From CAMAVH01 sp035714115 (GTDB lineage: Bacteria > Pseudomonadota > Alphaproteobacteria > SMXQ01), in assembly GCA_035714115.1 (NCBI GenBank), contig DASTMO010000043.1, positions 1 through 49,086 on the forward strand: DNA of 49,086 nucleotides, given 5' to 3'. The notes below the pieces were generated by a model. It made no database searches, was not told where the DNA came from, and worked only from the letters and a program-made list of their open reading frames with translations. Below, in pieces: positions 40,643-47,995 of the stretch (the stretch's first letter is position 1; the number at the start of each line of letters is the position of its first letter). The position numbers and the translations under genes are program-made.

Positions 40643-41137
40643 ATGCGCTATCCCACGCTCAATAAAACCCTCGGCTTTCTCGCCCATGATGTCGCGCGCC
40701 TGCTGCGCAAGCGGCTCGAGCAGCGCACGCGCAGCCTCAATTTGACGCGCGCGCAATGGTCCGTGCTCGCCCATCTCGCGCGTCATGAAGACGAAGGACT
40801 CAACCAGAGCCGCCTCGCCGACATTCTCGACGTCGAGCCGATCACGCTCGGCCGCTTGATCGACAAGCTGGAAGGCTGCGGCCTAGTGGCGCGCCGTCCC
40901 GATCCGGCCGACCGCCGCGCCTGGCTGCTGAGCCTGACCGAAAAGGCCCATCCCATCCTCGACAAGCTATGGGAGCTCGGCGCTGCCAATCGCGAGCACG
41001 CCATGCGCGGCCTCAACGAGGCCGAGCGAGAACAGCTTCTCGATCTGCTCGCCCGCGTGAAGGCAAACCTCGCCGACGCGGAAGAGCCTGAAGACTCCAT
41101 CCAGGAAGGACCCCGCAAGGGGCAGTTGAAAGCATGA
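40643..41137 (+). CDS. MarR-family transcriptional regulator
   Basis: The 164-residue product has the winged-helix core of the family: LNLTRAQWSVLAHLARHEDE, LNQSRLADILDVEPITLGRL as recognition helix and LVARRPDPADRRAWLLSLTE as the wing. It is the first gene of an operon with emrA and emrB (ATGA overlaps at both junctions) and is expected to repress it until a toxic ligand binds. A dyad over the promoter is the likely operator. Confidence 0.9.
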   Translation: MRYPTLNKTLGFLAHDVARLLRKRLEQRTRSLNLTRAQWSVLAHLARHEDEGLNQSRLADILDVEPITLGRLIDKLEGCGLVARRPDPADRRAWLLSLTEKAHPILDKLWELGAANREHAMRGLNEAEREQLLDLLARVKANLADAEEPEDSIQEGPRKGQLKA

Positions 41138-42240
41138 GTACCGAACCCTCGGCCAAATCCCGTAAACAGCGTCTGCGTCTCGTCTTGTTGGTCCTCGGCC
41201 CGCTCGTGGTGCTGATCGGCGGCCTGTTCCTCTATCTTTCCGGCGGTCGCTATATCTCCGTCGACAATGCCTATGTGAAGGCGGGCATGCTGAGCGTCTC
41301 GACCGATGTTTCGGGCACCGTCGCCGAGGTCGCCGTGCGCGACAACCAGGTCGTGCAGCCGGGCCAAATGCTGTACCGCCTCGATGACACGCCGTTCCGC
41401 ATCGCGCTCGCCGGCGCGCAGGCCAAGCTCGCCACGGCGCGCAACGACATCGAAGCCCTGCGCGCGACTTATCGCCAGAAGCAGGCCGACATCTCGCAAG
41501 CCGAAGCCGATGTTGGCTTCTATTCGCGCGACCATGACCGCCAGGCGGCGCTGGTCGGCAAATATGTGTCGCAGGCGCAGTACGACGTTTCGAACCACAA
41601 TCTGATCGCCGCGCGCCAGAAGCTCGTCTCGCTCAAACAGGAAGCGCAGAGCGTGCTGGCCAGCCTCGGCGGGAATCCTGACATCGCGGTGGAGAACCAC
41701 CCGACCTATCTCGCCGCGAAAGCGCAGCTCGATCAGGCGCAGCGCGATCTCGATCATGTGCGCGTCGTCGCGCCCTTCGCCGGCATCGTCAGCAAGGTCG
41801 ACAGCGTCCAGGTCGGCAGCTACCTGCCGGCGGCGACCGCCGCCTTCAGCCTGGTCGCGACCGACGACGTGTGGGTCGAGGCCAATCCGAAGGAGACGGA
41901 TCTCGCCAATGTGCGCGCCGGTCAGCCGGTAACCGTGACGATCGACTCTTATCCGGACTATATCTGGCACGGTACGCTGGTTGGCCTCAGCCCGGCGTCG
42001 GGCGCCGAGTTCGCCGTGCTGCCGCCGCAGAATGCCAGCGGCAACTGGGTGAAGGTGGTGCAGCGCATCCCGCTGCGCATCAACCTGGAGCGCGCCGACA
42101 ACGCGCCGCCCTTGCGCGCCGGCATGAGCGCTACGGTCGAGATCGACACCGGCCGTTCGCGCTCGCTGTTCGGCAAGAGCGCGGCCGCCGCGCCCTACGA
42201 CAACATCCAGAATCTGGGCGCCGCTCCCGTCCAGCAATGA
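41134..42240 (+). CDS. emrA: HlyD/EmrA-type membrane fusion protein
   Basis: A 368-residue adaptor: one N-terminal TM helix (LRLVLLVLGPLVVLIGGLFLYL), the EmrA opening GRYISVDNAYVKAGMLSVS, a biotinyl-lipoyl segment with VRDNQVVQPGQMLYRLDD, a coiled-coil hairpin (about 95-190) and a beta barrel ending PLRAGMSATVEIDTG. It links the EmrB pump to an outer-membrane channel across the periplasm. It overlaps marR and emrB by four bases each. Confidence 0.9.
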   Translation: MSTEPSAKSRKQRLRLVLLVLGPLVVLIGGLFLYLSGGRYISVDNAYVKAGMLSVSTDVSGTVAEVAVRDNQVVQPGQMLYRLDDTPFRIALAGAQAKLATARNDIEALRATYRQKQADISQAEADVGFYSRDHDRQAALVGKYVSQAQYDVSNHNLIAARQKLVSLKQEAQSVLASLGGNPDIAVENHPTYLAAKAQLDQAQRDLDHVRVVAPFAGIVSKVDSVQVGSYLPAATAAFSLVATDDVWVEANPKETDLANVRAGQPVTVTIDSYPDYIWHGTLVGLSPASGAEFAVLPPQNASGNWVKVVQRIPLRINLERADNAPPLRAGMSATVEIDTGRSRSLFGKSAAAAPYDNIQNLGAAPVQQ

Positions 42241-43781
42241 GCACTCCCGCGATTGTAGGGGAGGGCGATACCCCGAATCGCACCATCATCACCGTCTGCG
42301 TGATGCTGGCGACGATCATGCAAGCGCTCGACACGACGATCGCGAATGTCGCGCTGCCCTATATGCAGGGCAGCCTCTCGGCGACCAACGACCAGATCAA
42401 CTGGGTGCTGACGTCATACATCGTCGCGGCGGCGATCATGACCCCGCCGACCGGCTGGCTGTCGGCGCGCTTCGGCCGCAAGCGGCTGTTCCTCGTCGCC
42501 GTCGCCGGCTTTACCGCCGCCTCGGTGCTCTGCGGCCTCGCCGGATCGCTCGAAGAGATGGTGCTGTTCCGCTTCCTGCAGGGCGTGTTCGGCGCGCCTT
42601 TGGTGCCGCTGTCGCAATCGGTGCTGCTCGACAGCTACCCGCGCGAGAAGCACGGCTCGGCCATGGCGCTGTGGGGCGTCGGCGTGATGGTCGGACCTAT
42701 CCTGGGCCCGACGCTCGGCGGCTATCTCACCGACGCCTATAACTGGCGCTGGGTCTTCTACATCAACCTGTTCGTCGGCGCCGCGACCTTCTTCGGCCTT
42801 TCGGCCTTCCTGTCCGAGACCAAGGCCGACAAGTCGCGCGGCTTCGATTGGTTCGGCTTCACCACGCTCAGCGTCGCCATCGGCGCGCTGCAGATGATGC
42901 TCGATCGCGGCGAACAGCTCGACTGGTTCTCCTCGCCCGAAGTGATCGCCGAAGCGGTGGCGGCGGGTCTTTGCGCCTATCTCTTCATCGTCCATACGCT
43001 GACGGCGAAGAATCCCTTCATCGACCCGCGCGCCTTCAAGGACCGCAATTTCACTTCGGGTCTGGTGCTGATCTTCGTCGTCGGCGTGATCCTGCTGGCG
43101 ACCATGGCGCTGCTGACGCCATATCTGCAAAACCTGATGGGCTTTCCTGTGCTGACCGCCGGTCTCGTCATGTCGCCGCGCGGCATCGGCACCATGGTGG
43201 CGATGATGATCGTCGGGCGCATCATCACGAAGGTCGATCCGCGCATCTTGATCGCCATCGGTCTGCTGCTGACAGCGCTGTCGCTGTGGGAGATGACCGG
43301 CTTCACCCCCGACGTTTCCATTGCGACGCTGGTGCGCACCGGCGTGGTGCAGGGGCTCGGCCTCGGCTTCACCTTCGTGCCGCTCAGCACCATCACCTTC
43401 GCGACGCTGGAACCGCATCTGCGCACCCAAGGCACGGCTTTGTTCAGCCTGATGCGCAACATCGGCAGCAGCATCGGCATTTCGGTGGTGATCTTCCTTT
43501 TGAACCGCAACAGCCAGATCATGCATGCGAGCATGGCCGAGAGCGTGACGCCGTTCAGCGAACTGGCGCGCCAGCCCCACATCGCTTCGCACTGGAACCT
43601 CTCCAGCCTGCCGGGTTTGGCGGCGCTGAACGGCGAAATCACACGCCAGGCGCAGATCATCGCCTTCAATAACGATTTCCTGCTGATGACCTGGTTCGCC
43701 TTGGCCTCGCTGCCGCTCTTGCTGCTGCTCCGCCGCCCCAAACGGATCGACAAAGAGGCTGCGGCAGCCGCGTTGGATTAA
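42237..43781 (+). CDS. emrB: DHA2-family multidrug MFS transporter, EmrB type
   Basis: From ATG 42237 the product has 514 residues and about 14 TM helices, with the EmrB opening MLATIMQALDTTIANVALPY, motif A-like GWLSARFGRKRLF and motif C-like WGVGVMVGPILGPTLGGYLT. It exports hydrophobic drugs with the proton gradient through the EmrA adaptor. The frame is open far upstream inside emrA, but only the ATG at 42237, overlapping the emrA stop, gives the family N terminus. Confidence 0.92.
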   Translation: MSTPAIVGEGDTPNRTIITVCVMLATIMQALDTTIANVALPYMQGSLSATNDQINWVLTSYIVAAAIMTPPTGWLSARFGRKRLFLVAVAGFTAASVLCGLAGSLEEMVLFRFLQGVFGAPLVPLSQSVLLDSYPREKHGSAMALWGVGVMVGPILGPTLGGYLTDAYNWRWVFYINLFVGAATFFGLSAFLSETKADKSRGFDWFGFTTLSVAIGALQMMLDRGEQLDWFSSPEVIAEAVAAGLCAYLFIVHTLTAKNPFIDPRAFKDRNFTSGLVLIFVVGVILLATMALLTPYLQNLMGFPVLTAGLVMSPRGIGTMVAMMIVGRIITKVDPRILIAIGLLLTALSLWEMTGFTPDVSIATLVRTGVVQGLGLGFTFVPLSTITFATLEPHLRTQGTALFSLMRNIGSSIGISVVIFLLNRNSQIMHASMAESVTPFSELARQPHIASHWNLSSLPGLAALNGEITRQAQIIAFNNDFLLMTWFALASLPLLLLLRRPKRIDKEAAAAALD

Positions 43782-43795
43782 GTCCTGGAGCAGGG

Positions 43796-43823
43796 TTGGC
43801 GCAGCGCCTCTCAGGGGTTATAT
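43796..43823 (+). promoter_or_regulatory. Sigma-70-like promoter of the xdhC operon
   Basis: TTGGCG (43796-43801), 16 bases, TTATAT (43818-43823). The -10 hexamer is the left half-site of the Mo-box, so binding there would block RNA polymerase. Confidence 0.45.
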
Positions 43824-43840
43824 TTGTAATGATATAACCC
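43815..43840. promoter_or_regulatory. ModE-type Mo-box before xdhC
   Basis: GGGTTATAT (43815-43823), eight bases, ATATAACCC (43832-43840): a perfect 9-base inverted repeat. Against the E. coli ModE consensus C-G-N-T-A-T-A-T, eight bases, A-T-A-T-N-N-C-G it differs by one base per half (G for C, C for G), with the exact spacing. It ends at the ribosome-binding site, 11 bases before the xdhC ATG, a repressor position. No modE gene is in the window. Confidence 0.7.
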
Positions 43841-43851
43841 GGAGTAGGCCC

Positions 43852-44919
43852 ATGACCGACGTTCCCCAGATCGACGGAAAAGAGACGACATTGGACGTGC
43901 TGCGCACCGCGTCCGACTGGCGTAAGGCCGGCAAGGGCGTCGCCTTGGCGACCGTCGTCGCCACCTGGGGCTCGTCGCCGCGTCCGACCGGCAGCCAGTT
44001 GGTCGCCGACGATCAGGGCAATTTCCAAGGCTCGGTCTCCGGCGGCTGCGTCGAAGGCGCGGTGATCGCCGAGGCGCAGGCGGCAATCAAGGACGGAAAG
44101 GCGCGCCTCCTGAAGTTCGGCATCAGCAACGAACAGGCGTGGGATGTCGGCCTTGCCTGCGGCGGCAATGTCGAGATTCTCGTCACCGCTGTGAACGGCC
44201 ATGAGCCGATGCTCGACGCTTCCATTGAAGCCGCCGAAGCCAAGCAGCCGTTCGCCATCGCCACCGATATCGCGACCGGCGCGCAGACGCTGCTTCCGGC
44301 GGCTCCCGCCAAGGCCGAACTGACGCTCAACGCTGAGGCGAAGGCTGAAGCCAAGCGCGCGCTGGCGCGCGAGAAAAGCGCGCCCATCGAAGCCGACGGC
44401 CAACGCGTCTTCGTCAACGTCATCGCGCCGCCGCGTCGGCTCGCCATCGTCGGCGCCGTGCATATCTCGCAGCAGCTCGTGCCGATGGCCGCCATGGTCG
44501 GTTATGAGATCATCGTCATCGATCCGCGCAGCGCCTTCGGCAGCGAATTCCGCTTCCCGGGCGTAACCCTGTCGAACGACTGGCCGGACGAAGCGCTCGC
44601 CGCCTTCAAGCCTGACGCGCGGACCGCCATCATCACGCTGACGCATGATCCCAAGCTCGACGATCCGGCGCTCGCCGCCGCGCTGCGCTCGGACGCCTTC
44701 TTCGTCGGCGCGCTCGGCAGCCGCAAGACCCATGCCTCGCGGCTGGCGCGTTTGAAAGAGCAAGGCTTCAGCGATGCCGATGTGGCGCGCATCCACGGGC
44801 CGGTCGGCCTCAACATCGGCGCCGTCTCGCCGGCCGAGATCGCGATCTCGGTGCTGGCCCAGATGACGCAAGTGCTGCATGCCGAGAAATCGCCCGAGCA
44901 GAAGGACGCCGCCGCGTGA
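43852..44919 (+). CDS. xdhC: XdhC/CoxI-family molybdoenzyme maturation factor
   Basis: The 355-residue product has the XdhC N-terminal domain (ALATVVATWGSSPRPTGSQL, then GSVSGGCVEGAVIAEA) and the C-terminal Rossmann part (FVGALGSRKTHASRLARLKE, GLNIGAVSPAEIAISVLAQM). Such proteins bind molybdenum cofactor, promote its sulfuration and insert it into xanthine-oxidase-type enzymes. It overlaps the next gene by four bases. Two client enzyme sets (29.9-34.2 kb and 47.5 kb on) lie in the window. Confidence 0.9.
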   Translation: MTDVPQIDGKETTLDVLRTASDWRKAGKGVALATVVATWGSSPRPTGSQLVADDQGNFQGSVSGGCVEGAVIAEAQAAIKDGKARLLKFGISNEQAWDVGLACGGNVEILVTAVNGHEPMLDASIEAAEAKQPFAIATDIATGAQTLLPAAPAKAELTLNAEAKAEAKRALAREKSAPIEADGQRVFVNVIAPPRRLAIVGAVHISQQLVPMAAMVGYEIIVIDPRSAFGSEFRFPGVTLSNDWPDEALAAFKPDARTAIITLTHDPKLDDPALAAALRSDAFFVGALGSRKTHASRLARLKEQGFSDADVARIHGPVGLNIGAVSPAEIAISVLAQMTQVLHAEKSPEQKDAAA

Positions 44920-46577
44920 TCTACGGCGACGTCGCCATCGACGAAGCGGCCGGCGCGCGCCTGGTTCATCGCCAGCGCGCGGGCAAGCGCAGCCTGTCCA
45001 AAGGACACGAGCTGACGACCGAGGATGTGGCGGCGCTCAAGGCCGAAGGCGTCGCGCGCGTGACCGTCGTGCGCCTTGAGGCAGGCGACATCGGCGAGGA
45101 TGCGGCGGCGGACATCGTCGCCAAAGCCGCGGCGGGGAAAGGACTGGACGCCGGCGCGGCTTATACCGGCCGCGTCAATCTCCATGCCGCCGGACCCGGG
45201 CTTCTCCTGATCGATGCCGCCCGGGTCGATGAATTGAACCGCATCGATCCGGCGATCACCGTCGCCACGCTGCCGCAATATGCGCTGGTCGAGGGCAAGC
45301 AGATGGTCGCGACGGTGAAGATCATTCCCTATGCCGCGCCTGAAGCGGCAGTGAAGGCCTGCGCGGAGATCGCCGCGAGAGGCGGCCCGCTGATCCGCGT
45401 CGCCAAACTGCGCCGCGAAAATGTCGGGCTGATCCAGACGCGTCTGCCCGACATGAAGGAGTCGGTGCTCGACAAGACGGCGCGCGTTACCGCCGAGCGC
45501 ATCGAGGCGCTTGGCAGCGCGCTGAAAGCCGAGAAGCGCTGCGGCCATGACGCGGCGGAGATCGCCGCCGCGATCAAGGCGCTCAAGGCCGAGGGTTGCG
45601 GCATGCTGCTGATCGTCGGCGCGTCGGCCATCGCCGATGTGCGCGACGTCATACCCGCAGGCGTGACGCTCGCCGGCGGGACGGTCGAGCATTTCGGCAT
45701 GCCGGTCGATCCGGGCAATCTGCTGTTGCTGGCCAAGCATGCGGATGGCGCGCCGATCCTCGGGCTGCCGGGCTGCGCGCGCTCTCCCAAGCTCAACGGG
45801 TTCGATTGGGTGCTGCAGCGCTTGCTGGCCGGCCTCACCGTGACGGGGCGCGACATCCAGGGCATGGGCGTCGGCGGCTTGTTGATGGAAATTCCGTCAC
45901 GTCCGCTGCCGCGCGCCGAAGCGACGCGCAAGACCGCCAAGGATGCCGCGAAACCGCAGCAGGTCGCGGCGGTGATTCTTGCGGCCGGACGGTCGAGCCG
46001 ATTCATCGAGAAAAATGGCGGCGGGCCGAGCAAGTTGCTCGCCAGCATCGGCGGTGAGCCGCTGATCGCGCTCGTCGTCAAGGCGGCACTTGCTTCTAAA
46101 GCGCGCCCTGTGGTCGTCGTCGTCGGCCATCAGCAGGCAGAGGTGCGCGCCGCGCTGCAAGGCCTCGATGTCGTTCTGGCGGAGAATCCGCATTATGCCG
46201 AAGGCCTCAGCACGTCGCTGAGAGCCGGCCTCGACGCCCTGCCGGCTGAGATCGACGGCGCCATCGTCGCGCTCGGCGATATGCCGAGCGTGCCGGCTGC
46301 CGCGCTCGATCAACTCATCGCCGCTTTCAATCCGCTGGAGGGGCGCTCCATCGTCGTGCCGACCGCGGCAGGCAAGCGCGGCAATCCTGTGCTGTGGGGG
46401 CGGGCTTATTTCGCCGAAATGGCCAAGGTCCAGGGCGATGTCGGGGCGCGCCACCTGATCGGCAGCTATCCCGAAGCCGTCGCCGAGGTCGCCATGACCG
46501 ATGATGGCGTGCTGCTCGACATCGACGAGCCCGCTGCCCTAGCGGATTTCCTGAAAAGCGGCGTCAGCGTCGTGTGA
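44916..46577 (+). CDS. Molybdopterin-binding/MocA-type nucleotidyltransferase fusion
   Basis: A 553-residue, two-domain protein. Residues 1-330 form a MoeA/MogA-like molybdopterin-binding unit (MLLIVGASAIADVRDVIPAG, GGTVEHFGMPVDPGNLLLLA). Residues 350-545 form a MobA/MocA nucleotidyltransferase (VILAAGRSSRF, GGPSKLLASIGGEPLI, ALGDMPSVP), which makes the cytosine dinucleotide cofactor used by CODH-type hydroxylases. Start is GTG at 44916, overlapping the xdhC stop as GTGA. Fusion and linkage indicate cofactor finishing for local enzymes. Confidence 0.88.
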   Translation: MIYGDVAIDEAAGARLVHRQRAGKRSLSKGHELTTEDVAALKAEGVARVTVVRLEAGDIGEDAAADIVAKAAAGKGLDAGAAYTGRVNLHAAGPGLLLIDAARVDELNRIDPAITVATLPQYALVEGKQMVATVKIIPYAAPEAAVKACAEIAARGGPLIRVAKLRRENVGLIQTRLPDMKESVLDKTARVTAERIEALGSALKAEKRCGHDAAEIAAAIKALKAEGCGMLLIVGASAIADVRDVIPAGVTLAGGTVEHFGMPVDPGNLLLLAKHADGAPILGLPGCARSPKLNGFDWVLQRLLAGLTVTGRDIQGMGVGGLLMEIPSRPLPRAEATRKTAKDAAKPQQVAAVILAAGRSSRFIEKNGGGPSKLLASIGGEPLIALVVKAALASKARPVVVVVGHQQAEVRAALQGLDVVLAENPHYAEGLSTSLRAGLDALPAEIDGAIVALGDMPSVPAAALDQLIAAFNPLEGRSIVVPTAAGKRGNPVLWGRAYFAEMAKVQGDVGARHLIGSYPEAVAEVAMTDDGVLLDIDEPAALADFLKSGVSVV

Positions 46578-47130
46578 GTTTATAGACCGAAGCGGGCGGC
46601 ATGTTGGCGATCACGCCGCCGACGCGCCGCGCGTCCAGCCCGAGCCGGTCGAGCAGCCGCGGCTGCACCGGGCAGCGCCAGCCATAAGTGAACTGATAGA
46701 ACGCGCCGCCCTCGCGCAGATGCACAAACGCGCCGGCGACGATCTGGAGCACTTTATGCGGCGGCATGGACAGCAGGGGCAAGCCGCTGACCACGGCGCC
46801 GACATCGGTCTGGGCCGTTTGCGGCAGATGGCGCAGCAGAGCGGCATCGCTCTGCAACAGCGTCGCTTCGGGAAAGCGCAGGCGCAGCAGCTGCGCGAAA
46901 GCGTCGTTCGACTCGACCAACACCAGATCTTTTTCCGCAACGCCTCGCGAAATCAGCGCGCGCGTGAAAACGCCTGTGCCTGGGCCAAGCTCGAGGACAG
47001 GCGAGTCGGATGGATCGATCTCGCGGGTGATCAATTCGGCGAGCGGCGAACTGGAAGGCGTGATGGCGGCGATGCCGAGGGGATTGTCGAGCCAGGCACG
47101 AAAGAACGGCAGGACATCTTGCTTGAACAT
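46564..47130 (-). CDS. PmtA-like phospholipid N-methyltransferase
   Basis: The 188-residue product has the features of this class of SAM enzyme: FFRAWLDNPLGIAAITPSSS near the N terminus, SAM motif I VLELGPGTGVFTRALI, LVLVESNDAFAQLLR, and VVSGLPLLSMPPHKVLQIV. Rhizobial PmtA proteins methylate phosphatidylethanolamine to phosphatidylcholine; paralogues of this length may have other targets, so the substrate is uncertain. It is convergent with the cofactor gene and overlaps its last 14 bases. Confidence 0.75.
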   Translation of the reverse strand: MFKQDVLPFFRAWLDNPLGIAAITPSSSPLAELITREIDPSDSPVLELGPGTGVFTRALISRGVAEKDLVLVESNDAFAQLLRLRFPEATLLQSDAALLRHLPQTAQTDVGAVVSGLPLLSMPPHKVLQIVAGAFVHLREGGAFYQFTYGWRCPVQPRLLDRLGLDARRVGGVIANMPPASVYKLTRR

Positions 47131-47513
47131 CGGATTCTCTGAGAACGGAAATGGTGCGGCGCGAAAGACGGACGAACGTTCGGCGGCATTTATGGCGAAG
47201 ATATGGCTGCCGCGGCGTTTCGCCCTTCAAATCAGCATCACAGCTTGTTGAGGCGCAGAATGCGCAGCGCACGGACGGGGATTTGCGAAAGCATCGATAG
47301 TCATTATGCAAGACGTTGTATTTTTCCGATTACAACGATCTTCGTCATCTCGCTCTCGACATTGCGGCGACAGACTGCGCGCAAGCATGGATTGACGCGG
47401 CCGTTTTCGAGGCGGAGACTTCGCATCGCCGCCATTCAAAAGAAGCAATACAAGGCGGTTTTGGAGACGACTCACAGCCGCACCCGCAACCTTCGAGAGA
47501 GGAAGGATTGGCC
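47131..47513. promoter_or_regulatory. Control region between pmtA-like gene and IorA-like gene
   Basis: A 383-bp divergent gap. A long open frame crosses it from 47316 but has no ribosome-binding site and no family similarity, so it is treated as non-coding. It contains the palindrome CGAACGTTCG (47173-47182), a 24-base dyad at 47314-47337 and, just before 47514, the GAGAGGAAGGA ribosome-binding site. Confidence 0.5.
47314..47337. promoter_or_regulatory. 24-bp dyad, possible variant Mo-box
   Basis: CGTTGTA (47314-47320), ten bases, TACAACG (47331-47337), perfect 7-base arms. Laid over the ModE box it has the same 24-base length and matches 9 of 12 fixed positions. It is 176 bases upstream of the IorA-like ATG. 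It could equally be the operator of another regulator. Confidence 0.4.
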
Positions 47514-47984
47514 ATGGCCGAACGCATCACCCTCAATGTCAACGGCAAGACGCACAGCATGACGGTCGATCCCGACATGCCGCTGCTTTACGCCCTGCGC
47601 GACGAGATCGGTCTGCGCAATCCGAAATTCGGCTGCGGCCTCGCCCAGTGCGGCGCCTGCACCGTGCATGTGAACGGCGAAGCGACGCGCTCCTGCGCCA
47701 CGCCGGTTTCCGCCATCGCCGCCGGCGACAAGATCGTGACCCTGGAAGGCCTCGGCACGCCGGAGAAGCCCCATCCGGTGCAGAAGGCCTTCGAGGAAGA
47801 GCAGGTCGCCCAGTGCGGCTACTGCATGAACGGCTGGATCATGACTTCGGCGGCCCTCTTGAAGCAGAACCCGAAGATGTCCGACGCGCAGATCCGCGAA
47901 GGCCTCTCGGGTCTGAAGTGCCGCTGCGGCACCCATATGGGCATCATCCGCGCGGTCAAGCGCGCCGGCACGATGATGGGTTGA
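47514..47984 (+). CDS. 2Fe-2S subunit, isoquinoline 1-oxidoreductase alpha-like
   Basis: A 156-residue protein with both iron-sulfur sites of the family: CGLAQCGACTVHVNGEA with a fourth Cys at RSC (near 42-63) and QCGYCMNGWIMTSAALL with LKCRCGTHMGIIRAVKRA (near 100-150). The variant second site (C-R-C-G-T) is that of IorA-type subunits, which lack a separate FAD protein and pass electrons to a cytochrome or other carrier. ATG 47514 has a GAGGAAGGA site upstream. The large subunit follows after 11 bases. Confidence 0.9.
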   Translation: MAERITLNVNGKTHSMTVDPDMPLLYALRDEIGLRNPKFGCGLAQCGACTVHVNGEATRSCATPVSAIAAGDKIVTLEGLGTPEKPHPVQKAFEEEQVAQCGYCMNGWIMTSAALLKQNPKMSDAQIREGLSGLKCRCGTHMGIIRAVKRAGTMMG

Positions 47985-47995
47985 GGGAGATCACC

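Noticed and set aside
47316..47513. N-terminal extension of the IorA-like subunit, or a separate short gene
   Set aside because: No ribosome-binding site or family similarity; the ATG at 47514 has a strong site and gives the normal family start.
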